Origin: Acorus gramineus
Taxonomy: Eukaryota; Streptophyta; Magnoliopsida; Acorales; Acoraceae
Assembly: GCA_030737835.1 (NCBI GenBank)
Contig: CM060847.1
Span: forward strand, 2,646,977 to 2,710,976
Direction of reading: 5' to 3'
DNA: 64,000 nt
Both the position numbers and the translations under genes were made by a program. The notes below the pieces were generated by a model. The model worked only from the letters and a program-made list of their open reading frames with translations, had not been told where the DNA came from and ran no database searches. This document shows positions 40,506 through 52,500 of this stretch, in pieces; within the stretch, counting starts at the first letter, position 1, and each line of letters begins with the position of its first letter.

Positions 40506-41794
40506 TTTCTTTTTTCTCTAAAACCTTGGCACAAATCTAAGGCAACACCCTCTACTAAAGGTCTAAAGAAAGAGAAAAAAAAAGAAAAAATAATGATTTT
40601 TTTATTTAATTTTTCATGATTTTTTCTCTTTCAATGGAGTATATTTTAAACAAAAAAAAAAACTCAATCCATGATTTTTCAAGAAAATCACAAGCAAATC
40701 TTCCATGATTTTTTCTTTTCTTAATTTTAAAAAAAAAATCCTAGCCATTAAAATTTAATATAAATTTTTTTTAATCATTAATATTTAATCAAAGAAGAAA
40801 AAGTGATCTCAACTTAAAATAAAAGAAACACAAAAAAAAAAAAAAAAACTTAAAACAAAGGTATATATATTTATTTAAAAAAAACATTGACGTCTCTTTT
40901 ATTTTTTTTTTTAAAAAAAACAAAGGAGTGCTGTTTTTTTTTTTTTGTTAATATTCACACGGGGTGTTAGTTTTGTAAATATTTATGCAAATTATCAAAA
41001 ATAAATAAATAAATAAATAATAATAATAAGAGCACCATCTCTCTCTCTCTCTCTGTCTGCATAACCCTTCTCTCCTAGATAGGTCACCACCCCCTGGGAC
41101 CACCTTCCCCATCTCTCCGCACCCCTTCCCCGTGCGACCACCACATCCCCGCCACCGCACCTCCTCGTCCGACCACCACCCTCCACTCGGCCCACCCACT
41201 CCCACTCCCTCTGCGACCACCACCCAGCCGCACCTCCTCCCCGTGCGACCACCCCATCTGTCAGCGATTGAAAAAATGTAAGTGTTTTTTATTTTATTTT
41301 CAGATCTTTGTTTTTCAGGTTTTTCATATATTGTTTTTGAAGTATGTATGATTTTCTCCCTTACATGTTCCAATCTCTCTCTCTTTGTCTCAGCCCTTCC
41401 TCACCGTGACGACTTGGCCCTCCCCGGTGACATTCCCATCCATGTAGATTTTATTTTACTTTCTTTGATTTATATTGATGTCTTAGGTTTTTTTTTTTTT
41501 TTTTTTTAATGGTTCCTAAGTTCTATTTTTTAAGGGTTTGTAATTTTTTTTAGTTTTTTACATCATTTTCTTACACTCGGTTATTTAAATTTCGTTATGG
41601 ATGGTTTTAAGTTCAGTTTTTCATGAATTATTTGATTATTTATGCAATGGAAAGCTGTGATGGTGATGAAATCATACTGGAAATGGTTTCTTTATTCAAT
41701 TGTTTATGAAATGATTTATGCATCCGAAACTAATTTTAGCCTTATGATTTCATAATTAAAAAAAAATTAGTTTTTTTTTTTAGTTTTTTACATC
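40506..41794. other. Intergenic with a CCACC-rich patch, no gene
   Basis: At 41028-41265 there is a CT microsatellite followed by a CCACC/CTCCC-rich segment that makes long but low-complexity frames on both strands (shadow-like, Gly/Arg- or Pro/His-rich). I see no protein family and do not call a gene. The rest is AT-rich. Confidence 0.4.
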
Positions 41795-42659
41795 AAGAAT
41801 CTTCATGCATAGATACAAATATACAATAAAACTCAAAACTGCCAAAATTTGATAGATTTACCCTGGGTGGGGAGTAAATTTACCATATATCTGACATTGT
41901 CTGAAAGAACATGTAAATGTGCGGAAGATCATGGTTGCGAAAAAATATTACACTGGGACACTCCCCGCTTCCCCCCCAAATGTCAATATAATTGCTACAT
42001 TATAATCAAACTCAACTTTGAAAAATGTTAGAGACAATCAATCCCGGAATCACTATGCAGTCCCAATACATTTTGATTTTTTTAAGATATATACTTGTTA
42101 AATGAATTACATATATTCACAAAATAAAATGCATACCGAAGTAAAGACACAAAGTGATCTAGCCATATTTCAATCATAGATAGTACCTCTTCTTTTAAAA
42201 AGAGGAATAAGAGCATGACTTCCAATTAAAAAGTATCCAATCATATTATCATAATTTACCGTGTATGTATATATTTATATAGGTAAAATGGCCTCTTGAC
42301 TCATGGCAAGACGCAAGAACCTTCATGCATAGATACAGATATACAATAAAACTCAAAACTGCCAAAATTTGATAGATTTACCGTAAGTGTGGAGTAAATT
42401 TACCATATATCTGACATTGTCTGAAAGAACATGTAAATGTGCGGAAGATCATGGTTGCGAAAAAATATTACACTGGAACACTCCCCGCTTCCCCCCCAAA
42501 TGCCAATATAATTGCTACATTATAATCAAACCCAACTTTGAAAAATGTTAGAGACAATCAATCCCGGAATCACTATGCAGTCCCAATACATTTTGATTTT
42601 TTTAAAGGTATATAATTGTTAAATGAATTACATACATTCACAAAATAAAATGCATACTC
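41795..42659 (+). repeat. Direct duplication of about 343 bp (period 520 bp) upstream of TEN1
   Basis: The segments 41795-42137 and 42315-42659 are nearly identical (aatattacactgg-acactcc, ccccgcttcccccccaaatg, gacaatcaatcccggaatca, tgcagtcccaatacattttg). They are separated by about 177 bp of unrelated AT-rich sequence. The copies differ by a handful of substitutions, so the duplication is recent compared with surrounding repeats. Confidence 0.9.
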
Positions 42660-42830
42660 AAATGAATTGAATACATTTTATTTTGATTTTTTTAAAGGTA
42701 TATAATTATTTTGTGTATGCATACTCAAAAGGTATGTATTCAATTTATTTGAGTATGCATTTTATTTTGTGAATATATGTAATTCATTTAACAAGTATAT
42801 ATCTTAAAAAAATCAAAATGTATCCAATCA
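42590..42830. repeat. Inverted repeat (hairpin) next to the direct duplication
   Basis: attttgatttttttaaaggtatataattgttaaatg-type sequence at 42590-42680 is repeated inverted at 42735-42825 (ttcacaaaataaaatgcatac against gtatgcattttattttgtgaa). It is probably a remnant of a short foldback element related to the scattered aaaatacatact-type repeats elsewhere. Confidence 0.6.
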
Positions 42831-43137
42831 AAAGGGAATCATGCGCTCTTAATCCTTTGATCATCTTAAAATAACTACCGATAGTTGTTTTTTTTTCTTC
42901 TAGATCATAGTTTGGTAAGGTATGGCAAACTATCACATATGCATGCTGTTTGTTGGCAATGTGGATGTGCTACAGGATATCCCTTTTTTTTAAGGATATT
43001 CATTAGCTTCCATCTTATAGATTTTTAGTAGCTGTGGAGCACTAATTTGCAACTAATTCCCCAGTGTCAAGATGTTGCATGATTCCTCTTTTCATGGATG
43101 TGTAGATTGGATTAAGGTGTACATATTTTGGAGTTTG

Positions 43138-44542
43138 ATGGCGTCCTCTACTATAAAACCAGGCATCTTGGTCACTCTACAAGAGTTAGATAGCTCGTCC
43201 CCACACTATCAGCATAGGGCTTCACTTCGGGTTACTGGGAAGTAAGTAATTCCATGATCCACATTAAGTTTTTATGAATATTAAATTGATTGTTCCTCTT
43301 TTTGTCTGTAGATGCTTGTGTGAACTTCTTGATTTTTTGTATATGATTTCATGTGCAGTTGACTATACGAAACTTCAAATCACGCGTGTGGGGATTCAAA
43401 ATGTGGGATCTTTGTTATTTTAAAGTTACTTCTCAACAAGATTCGTGGAAGTCTATAAAATTAACCATCACATATTATACGCATGATTATGTTAATGCTT
43501 TTTTTGGAAAATGTAAGATCGATCTTCATTCTATTTGAACCATCTTTGTCAGACTTTTACCCCAGATATATGGCCAATAATATGTGCAGCACATGTTAAC
43601 TGATCCTCCATCTAGCGGTGAAGATTCACCTTATGCCTATTACATCTATTGTGACCCACTGAGCGAGTTTTATAAACTTTTGATTCATCATTGATTCCTG
43701 TTCAAGGTCAGACTATCACAAACTATTATCCATGATTAGTATTCATCCTACCTTTTTAAGTCTATATCCTCTTTTCAGGAACCTCTTTCCTTAAATCTTG
43801 TGGTTTAAGGCTTAATGCATAATGCATGAAGCAAACAGGCATGATGATACCCAAATTTGTCCATTCACAAAAATATAAAATCAGTGCGATGATCCTTTGC
43901 TAACCACAAGCATATGTATGTTGAAACAGTTTGTATTTAGCTTCATATGAATTTCTGATAATCTTTCATTAACCAGCTGCTGGAACATGGTTCTTTGTTT
44001 TGGTAGTTTTTTTTTTCTTTTCGGTTTTTTGGTTTTTTTCCTTGGTTAAATCTGCTCCTATCATCAGGACTCCTAACTGGAACTTAGTTTTCGAAGTGTG
44101 AATACTCGGATCATAATTCATTAATGAAAAACAATCGGTTACTTTTGGTGGTTTCCAGGTTACAAAAGTACAGTATAGAAAACGCCATCGCCGTCATCTT
44201 GGACGGGGGTGCCAGCCTGAAGATTGACACGAAACACTTGAGAGACCTCAACTTTCGTGTTGGCTCCATCTACCAATTCATTGGCGAACTCTTTATCCAT
44301 CCAGACAATGATGTTAGTAAAAATGCTCTTCACATGCCCATTTCACTTCATAACATATTTTTTCTACACCAGGAGCTCTGCTTTCATTGTTGTACTCCTG
44401 GTTTAAAAAACAGGCAATCCTGCAAGCGCGCATTGGAAGGAATGTGGATGGCATCGACCTCAACCTCTACTACCAATCCCTGAAGCTCCTACGGCAGTTC
44501 GAGGCAGACCGAAAGAGAGACCAAGCAACTTCTTCCTCTTAA
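43138..44542 (+). CDS. TEN1: CST telomere complex subunit TEN1, three exons
   Basis: Exons 43138-43241, 44159-44312 and 44414-44542 encode 128 residues, the usual length of plant TEN1. TEN1 is the small OB-fold partner of STN1 in the CTC1-STN1-TEN1 complex, which protects chromosome ends and helps fill in the lagging strand. The protein starts MASSTIKPGILVTLQELD, continues ASLRVTGKLQKYSIENAIAV, then ILDGGASLKIDTKHLRDLNF, RVGSIYQFIGEL and, after the last intron, AILQARIGRNVDGIDLNLYY. It ends with a charged tail (RQFEADRKRDQATSSS). Frame is kept across both introns (phases 2 and 0) with GT-AG borders. The start is the first ATG in frame that gives the family N-terminus. The upstream region carries a 343-bp duplication. 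Confidence 0.93.
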
Positions 44543-46078
44543 GAGATAAAACCACCCTTTTAAGGTAACTCGAGGCATACCCTACCCAGTGTTGTTATAA
44601 GTTGTCTTGTCGAGAGGCCTTGCTATGAAGTCAATTTTTTGGAAACTATAGAAACTACTGTTGAAAAAAAAATTAAATACTGATTGACTGCGTGTGTAAC
44701 TTTTTTTCTTTTGAAATATATAATTCATTACATTTCGATACAAACTGCAAAGCTAGTTCAAATAAATATTACTGCATTTGAATTGCAAAATGGTATGCAA
44801 AACAAACTGCATGTAACTTTTTCCAATATAAATTGAGGAAAATAAGCATAGTGATTAAGTAATCATAAGAAAGGAGGCATTTTAATAATTAATTAATCCG
44901 GTCCAACATGTGTTCTGTCTACACTAGCAATGATGAACATAGTCGCATAGTACTCTAAACTTTTTCTGAATGTTTTGAAAAGTTCCGCAGTTGGATACCT
45001 CCCGAAGCTGAACAAATTCTTGTGTCACTGAACTATACATTTAGTATCTTCAAGATCCAGATATCCATAAGTTTTTGCTTGTGTTTCTCATACTAAATAT
45101 TATAATGCATCCAGAAAACAATTTAATTTTCTAAGAGTCATGTATCATTTACTGAGTGTACTTTTACTGGATCAAATGGATCCTTTTACCCAACATTTGA
45201 AGTATTGATCAATGACTTGCATCTATAAATAGGATATGGAGGATATGAATCATTTGGAGAGGAACACAAAGCTTCAGCCACAGAGACAGATTTCTTGGGC
45301 TTCCTACAGATGGGGTATGTACTGTTGATCAATGATTTGCATCTATAAATATGATTAACATCGTCTTCAGACATTCCAGTTACAGTTTCATTGTCTCTGC
45401 CAACTCTCTCAAATATTAGGCTATTTTGTCTAAATGTCCACACCATCTACATGAGCCAACCATGTGGCTTTTCAATAGTCTTTTTTTTTTAGTCTTTGCC
45501 AAATATCAACTATGATAGAATCTTATACATTACGATAGCGCAGTATATATTACGTTATCATAGCGTATAGGGTTGCAAAACAAGTTGTAAAATGGATTAA
45601 GTGTATCAGCACTCATAAAACAATACCCTAAAACACTATCCCATTTTTAAAAAAAATTGTGGGACAAGTGACTTGTCGATCACCTACGCATTTAAAAAAA
45701 TCATGAATTTGGTTTGGATTCAGGTATATAATATAAGAGTAGATTTTTAAAAAAATTTATGAAAGTTATTTATTTTTTAATGACCCCATCTATAAAAATT
45801 TATGGAGCTGTCACTGATTGACGGGTTTACATTTATAGAAGAAAAAGAAAATCGATGAGCGTTGTGGATGGAGCTAGAGTTAGAGAGCAGTTGGTTTTCA
45901 AAATAAGAGAAGAATTGAAGAGGAACTTTTTCTGGAATAAGACAGAATCACTATTCCGCATGATGATAGATAGATATGATAGATATTTTATTCTAATCCA
46001 ATGTTTAAACAATGACAAAAGATGTGTATCTTATACCATAACCAAGTAAAAAAAAATAAACAAGTCTAGATCAAATCC
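44543..46078. other. TEN1 3' flank and intergenic, no gene
   Basis: A short repeat (gatcaatgacttgcatctataaat near 45208 and gatcaatgatttgcatctataaat near 45328) is the only structure I see. A remnant with acgttatcatagcgtat at 45550-45575 is shared with 28880-28900. No coding frame recognised. Confidence 0.4.
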
Positions 46079-46081
46079 TAA

Positions 46082-46970
46082 CCACCCGTTTGGATCGGGG
46101 ATAAGCCCCCGGATAACTTCAGATAAAGGGGAATAAGAGATAAAGGGTGTTTGAAAACATAGAATAACTAGGGATAAAGTATGTCAGAATAAATCGGTAT
46201 AAAGTGATATATGGATTCCAACAAATCCGTGGAATTAAAGTTATTTAAGCCCATGTTTGGTTCAAGACTATAATTATTCTGAAATTTATGACTATTTCAG
46301 TATAAATAATAATAAAATGATTTTGTGTTTGATTGTGTTTTGAATTATTCTCATTGGGAAACGTAATAATAAAGTTTTTGTTGTTTGGATAAAATATGAA
46401 TAAAGTGTGGATAAAGATTTATAAAATATAAAAAAATGATGACAGTTGATTTGATAGTTGATTTATAAGAGGTGATGACAGTTGATTTGATAGAGGGCCC
46501 ATATATTCTTTTAGTTTGAATAACTTGGAATAACTTAATTCTAATGGGTGGATGGAATCCATATACCATTTTATACCAGTTAATTCTGATATACAGATTC
46601 TCATTTATTCCAATTATCCAAACAACCATAATGAATTTATTCTGATTAATTTCAGTTTATACCGGGCTTATTCTCTAACCAAACAGAGGCTAAGGTTATT
46701 TCACCCTAATAATATGTGGGTCAACTATCAAATCAACTGTCATCACCTTTTATAAATCACCTGTCAAATTAACTATTATTTATTTTTTAATTTTTATAAA
46801 TCCTTATCCACACTTTATTCACATTTTACCTAAACAACAAAACATTTATTCTTACGTTTACCAATGAGAATAATTTAAAACACAATCAAGCACAAAATCA
46901 ATCTATCCTCACTTATACCAGAATAAATGTATACACAAGAATAAGTTATATTCCCATTTCAAACGGGGGC
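46082..46970. mobile_element. Tourist-like MITE with TAA TSD, interrupted by a second family member
   Basis: The element begins CCACCCGTTTGGATCGGGG and ends TTCAAACGGGGGC, flanked by TAA at 46079-46081 and 46971-46973. Its own length is about 444 bp without the nested copy. The interior words (tcagaataaatcggtataaag, tgtgggtcaactatcaaatca, taaatccttatccacactttatt) match copies at 2445 and 60974. The split point is at 46246-46248 in the word gttatttaa-ggttatt, intact in the other copies. Confidence 0.88.
46249..46690. mobile_element. Nested Tourist-like MITE, 442 bp, TAA TSD
   Basis: It starts GCCCATGTTTGGTT and ends AACCAAACAGAGGC, with TAA at 46246-46248 and 46691-46693. The interior is the same family in opposite orientation (ttctcattgggaaacgtaat, gatgacagttgatttgata, attctgatatacag). 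It sits inside the element 46082-46970. Confidence 0.88.
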
Positions 46971-46973
46971 TAA

Positions 46974-47975
46974 GAGTACTATTCTTCAACAAAAAAAATG
47001 AAATTTTTTAAAACTCGTCTGCAACTTTTTATAGAATTTTTATTCATTGAATTCTGTTATGCTACCAAGCAAGAGTTTATTAATTAATACCTGCCAAGCA
47101 AGTTTAAATCCGTTTCGTCTAACCTCCTCAAGAATGGTGAAAGATAGAATAGAAATACGGTACAGATTTTTATTTTCTTTCCACCCGTTTGGGTCGCGGA
47201 ATAAAGGAAGAATAAGCGGAATAATGGGAGAATCAGCTTCCATAGAGGTGGAATAGTGAATGGGTTAGTAAGGGTAACAACTCTCCTTATTGTGTTTGTA
47301 ATTCAAATTCAATAATAAAATCAGATAACAAATAATCTATATTTCATTAAAAAAAAAAACTCTTTATTGTTTAAAATTAACGTGTCATACACATACATTA
47401 ACTTTTGTTTGTATTAATTTGATTTGAGAAACAAAATTAGCATGGATGTCAAATTACAATCCTCATTATAATTATAGCTTAAAAATGCATATTAAATTTA
47501 TTAAAATATATATTCTATTTTTATAATGATTTCAGTGTATTATACTCAAATTTTAAAAAATAGTTCTGTTTTTTTTTTTTTTTTTTTTGAGGAGGGGTTG
47601 GGTGGGTGAAGACAACATCAGGGCTAAATGCTCACAATGGTACATCGGTATGAGATAAGAATAATGTGAAAAAAATTAAAATTTTTCTTCAGTTTAAAAC
47701 AAGAAAAATGATATGTAAGTCGTGTATGGTCACGTCCACAATTCTCACCGCTTTTATCTTTTTAAAAAAATGTAAACCCATTGAATTACATATTATCATA
47801 AAAAAATAAAGTCTATATAATTAAATAAACTGACATATTTTTTCTCTTCGGAAAAAATGAAAAAATTTTAAATTTTCATATTATGCTAATAGAGTATATA
47901 TTACACTATCACAATACATACTCTAACAATTATGTACAGATGTAGGAGCTGTGAGCATATTAATGATACTTTTAA
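46974..47975. other. Intergenic, no gene
   Basis: A single terminus-like sequence (ccacccgtttgggtcgcgga) occurs at 47181-47200 without a matching end. A poly-T run lies at about 47571-47589. No coding frame recognised. Confidence 0.4.
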
Positions 47976-47982
47976 AACCCGT

Positions 47983-49310
47983 TTGGATGTGCGTTGAACC
48001 ATCAGCCTTTTGAAATTCAACTTCCTTCTGAAAAACATTGCTTTTAAAAATTTAGAACACCGAAAATTTGTATAAAAAACACGTATAATGCAAAACCGTC
48101 TAGATCCGTTTCACACTTCTACCATAGAATCTGTACAACCATGAATCTAAACGGTGCTTTATTTTTTTTTGCCAAAATAGACAAAAATAATTTTAAAAAA
48201 ATTGGAAGAGATTTTTTCCTCCTATTATTATTGCTTTGAAACGTTGAAAACACAGTTTGAAAAACAACTTTAAACTTTATACACGATTTTTTAAGATGTA
48301 ATGATGAAAGTTATTTTTAATTAATCAATGAATCATGTTTGTAGCTGATAACAGAAACTGCTTTTGTTAGAATAAACACAGCTTTCAAGACATCTTTTTT
48401 TATATAATGATGATGACAGTTTTTCAATTAAGTGAGCTTGTTTAGTAACATATTTATGACTTTTAGTTTTTAAAGAAGTTAAAAACAACCCAATGCCAAA
48501 CACACCATTAATCTTATTGTGCACAAGCCACCTTAAATCACCTTTATTTTAGTTTTCTCAGAATCTCTCCATTCTTCACAAATCACATCACTCTATGGGT
48601 CTCTTATCTGCAGCCAAACATTGAAACCACATTGAAATTTTAACATTAGTCTCACGGAAATATCGAATGAAATTTAACATTGATACTTCAAATCACATCC
48701 AATAACTGGTTTTCATGTTGGGCATCATCCTGTATGATATAATTTAGGAACTCCTTTTATTTGGAACCAATTTTGAAAAAACAGCTTATGTTCTAAATTG
48801 ATCTAAACAGTTGATTCTGTAAAGCTGATCTCAACCAACTTTTTCACAAAAACCAGTTTGTTTGATTTGTGAAACATAAAAAACAAAATCCAAAACAAAA
48901 ACCGAAGTTCAAAACTAGCCATTTGGAAATGATTATTTCAAAACTGATTTTGCAAAAGCAAAATCAGCTTGACAATTGGCTTCAAATGGCCTAAGGTTGC
49001 GCGTTTAAGCGCGCTTTTGTTTTTTAAAAAGCTGAAAAGCTAAAATCGTGCAGCCAAATGGAGCAGCTTTTTACAAAATCGAAAGCTAGATTCCTTTTAA
49101 TTTTTCTCTCGAAATCTGTGTTTTAAAAAGCTCAGAAACAATGCTTTTTTTAATTAAAAAGCAATTTTCTCTACCAAACATTAAACTCCTTTCAAATATT
49201 GATTCCTGAATTTAAAAAAAGCATCCTAAAAAAGTCAAGGTCTAAAATCATCTTAAAAAACAGCTTTATTCCAAAAGCTACTTTTCAATCTGTGTTTCCA
49301 AACGGACCCT
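47983..49310. mobile_element. TTTGGAT-ended element of about 1.3 kb, likely compound
   Basis: The left end AACCCGTTTGGATG and right end TCCAAACGGACCC are inverted, each next to TAA (left tttTAA, right TAAgac). The interior is rich in aaaagctttttaaaa-type words and contains a further possible junction near 48990 (atggcctaagg), so two elements may be stacked. No coding capacity. Confidence 0.5.
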
Positions 49311-49558
49311 AAGACAAAGAATGACAAATATTCCCATGAACACAATTTGTACAAAAAAATATATTAACCTGTATCTGACACGTTCTTCATATATTAATGC
49401 AAATGAATACAATCAAGACAGCAAGGGCATCTGTACCGCAGTTGCCCGCTTTTCTGCACGAACAGCATCAAAATTGGTTCCAATTCAAAATTACTGGATT
49501 CCAGATATATCGTCGCATCCACCAATGTAATATCACCGGATTCTTCGGTAGCGAGTCT

Positions 49559-52500
49559 TCAATTATGAATCAGTCGAGCTGGGGGCGCAATATGTAGAAT
49601 GGATTCATTGGGAGCTTCGCAGTTACCCAGTTTCACAACAAATATAGCAGTACACCCCTTCCCTGTGCCCTCGCTGTCCACCCAGATGTCGCCTTCCATA
49701 AGATTCACAAACCTGAGGGCATTTATTTGAACGGTGAGTGTTGTTGATGACAAACACATTTTGAATGAGATAAACATTAACAGTAGTTCAGGGAAAAGAG
49801 ATGAGTGGACAGTCATTTTCATATATAAAATGAGTTCATCTTAGCAGGATAAATTATAAACTATAAAGAGTTGATATAACTACAATGATATGTCAACTAT
49901 AATATTAAGATTTTAACATCATTTGACTTCATGGGAGCAATAGTTATTATTTATTTAGAGAAAAAAATTCATGGCACTGCGCTGCATATATTTGTGTCCA
50001 CATCACATGTTAATATCGTGTCCAATGTCGTCCGATTTTTTTTTTGCAATTTGGGCATGTATGGGACATGTCTGACATGTGTCCAATGTGTGTCTTGTCA
50101 TGTCTCATACTCTTATGTCTGTACAACTGTACATGACGGGGACAGACATAACAAGTTCATTAAAAGTGTCTTGCTTCCTAAAACCTGCCTATAGTGTTAT
50201 CGAAGAAAACTGAATCTCATTTAAAAGATGGGCATGTGATTCAGTTTAATGTTTAATGTGACTGAATTGGATGACATTTTCATATATAAACCAGACCCAC
50301 ACCTGCAAGAACTCTGTGAAAACATGGGAGGCAATTAATTAGGTTTGAATTCAATGGCATTATTGTGCCTAGCTTCAGCTTCAAGTGACCATAGGAGAGT
50401 TTCACCAGGGAATACCTCTTACTGATGGCAAGTCCAAGTCCATTGCCCCCAATGCTCCCATTCGGTCCGTTTTTGGACTCTGCGAATTTGGTAAACAAAT
50501 GTGGCATGTCTTGAGGACTAATCCCACAACCTGTATCCTTCACCTGTGACACAAAAAAGCATTTCTTAGTCAAATCTACCACAAAGAATTTTATCATGAA
50601 ATGTATCCTATTATCGAACCTGAACATGCAGATAGAAGTGTCCTTCACTAGCCACTGGGTAGAAGTCTGCATTTCGTGACAACAAATCCGGTTTCGCAAC
50701 AGAGGCCGAAACTGAGATGTAGCCCTCTTTTGTGAATTTCACAGCATTTCCAGTCACATTCAGAATAATTTGTGCGAGTCGTTTTTCATCACCAACTGCG
50801 CAGACCGGTAAGTCCGGTGACAATGTCAATGTTACAGGTAATTTCTTCACTGCAGTAATAGGCTTTATCAAATTAATGACCTGTAATGATAAGAAGGAAA
50901 TATTAAAAACCAATCCATAATAAGACAGGTGAAGTCGAAGAGAGGTCTCCAGTCAAGAGAGAGCAAAGATATAACCCCTCATTTAATTCGCAGGTAGCTT
51001 ATCCGGGCATAAAATGGTAATACAGAGATAAGAGGAGAATTAGATGTTTTTTGTTTTTTTTGGTTATTCCTTTTATCCGTTTGGGCAATTTTTTTGTCTT
51101 ATCAGAGTATAACTATAGTTTAGGATAGATAGGTAAAAATAAGTGTACTAGTATCCTAGATAGAGTTTATAGAAAATCTAAATCTAAAATAAAAATAAAA
51201 GATAATGCAAAGAAGAAGAGAGAGACGGAAAAAGGGGAACATAAATATACAAAAGACTCTTAATTTAATAAAGAGATTACATGAGATCTATTATAAACTC
51301 AAATAACTAATTTGGACAGATACAAATCTGACTAAATCATTTTGTTAATATTTGATCTTATCTATTACAATTGAGTCAAACTCTTTATTCTTAATAGAGT
51401 TAGTATTTGTATCTTAGATAGAGGTAATATTCTAAATTAACAAGATTTAGCTTTTAAAGTTCATCCATGCTAAACAAAATACCTCTCTGAAAACAGCATG
51501 AAGATTGAAAGTTCCATATTCCAATTCAAAATTTCCATCCTCCAATCTCGATAGACCTAAAACGTCATTTATAAGTGTCGCCAAGAGGTTGCTGCTCTTC
51601 AACACTGTTTCTATCATTAGCCTTTGTTCAGGAGTCAGTTCAGTTTCCAAAAGAAGAGAAGAATGTGCGATAATTGCATGCATGGGAGTTCGCATCTCAT
51701 GGTTCATGACCGCAAGAAAATCATTGCGAGCATGGATGGCCATTTCCGCCTCTCTTCGAGCTAAATCCAGTGCCACGTTTTGCTCCATAAGCAAATCGCG
51801 TGCTCTCATGGACTCCTCCAGTATTGCTGCATGTGAAAGTGCAACAGCTACCTGAACCCAAGAAAATGTAAAAGGATAAGAGAAACTCACACCAATTAAA
51901 TCACCGATGTCAATAACATAGACAATGTTAATGATAGGAAAACCAGAAGCATTTACAGTGCAAGCCATGACAAGATTCAACACAAGGATTAAAACCCAAA
52001 AACTTAGAAAATCGTATGATTCTGGGATAACAAAACAACTGAACTTGGAAATGCTGTGAATAAATAAAGCTAGGACAAGGAAAATAAATGTGTGTCTTAC
52101 AATGTAAAAGATATTCAATTTGGTTACCAAAACAATATTTATATTGAAAGAAACCATGATACTTTGGTCATATATTTGCAACAGTTAGGTAGAATCATAG
52201 GTTACAGGTCCTGAAGCAGGGACTCAAAGGTGATTATCACCCGTAAATACCATTCCTATCAAAGTCTTATAATTTTTTTTATTTTTTTTGAGAGAAGAAA
52301 ATAATTTACAAGCCTGCGATCCAATCCAGACTGGGCAGGGCACGCGTGTTTTTGGCCAAGCTCACCACAATTTAGGTCCCCCCCCCCCCTCCACAATGGG
52401 GTGTCCCTTAGGCACCTTAGCCTTATAGGTCATAATAACCGGAGCACCCTCTAATTGAAACAGAGATCAAGGATACCTAGTCACTTACTCGCTTCTTCAT

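Noticed and set aside
40948..41373. 141-codon minus-strand frame with Gly/Trp-rich product
   Set aside because: It is the complement of a CCACC-rich low-complexity patch, with no family, splice context or start signal.
47000..49558. A lost or separate receiver domain downstream of the ethylene receptor (ETR1-type)
   Set aside because: No receiver motifs (DENG, MDVCMP, K loop) were seen in any frame, and the last exon ends in a proper stop after an ERS1-like tail.
52270..52480. A gene or LTR fragment inside ERS1 intron 1
   Set aside because: The GC-richer patch has no frame, paired ends or pol motifs that I can recognise; recorded only as an unidentified insert.
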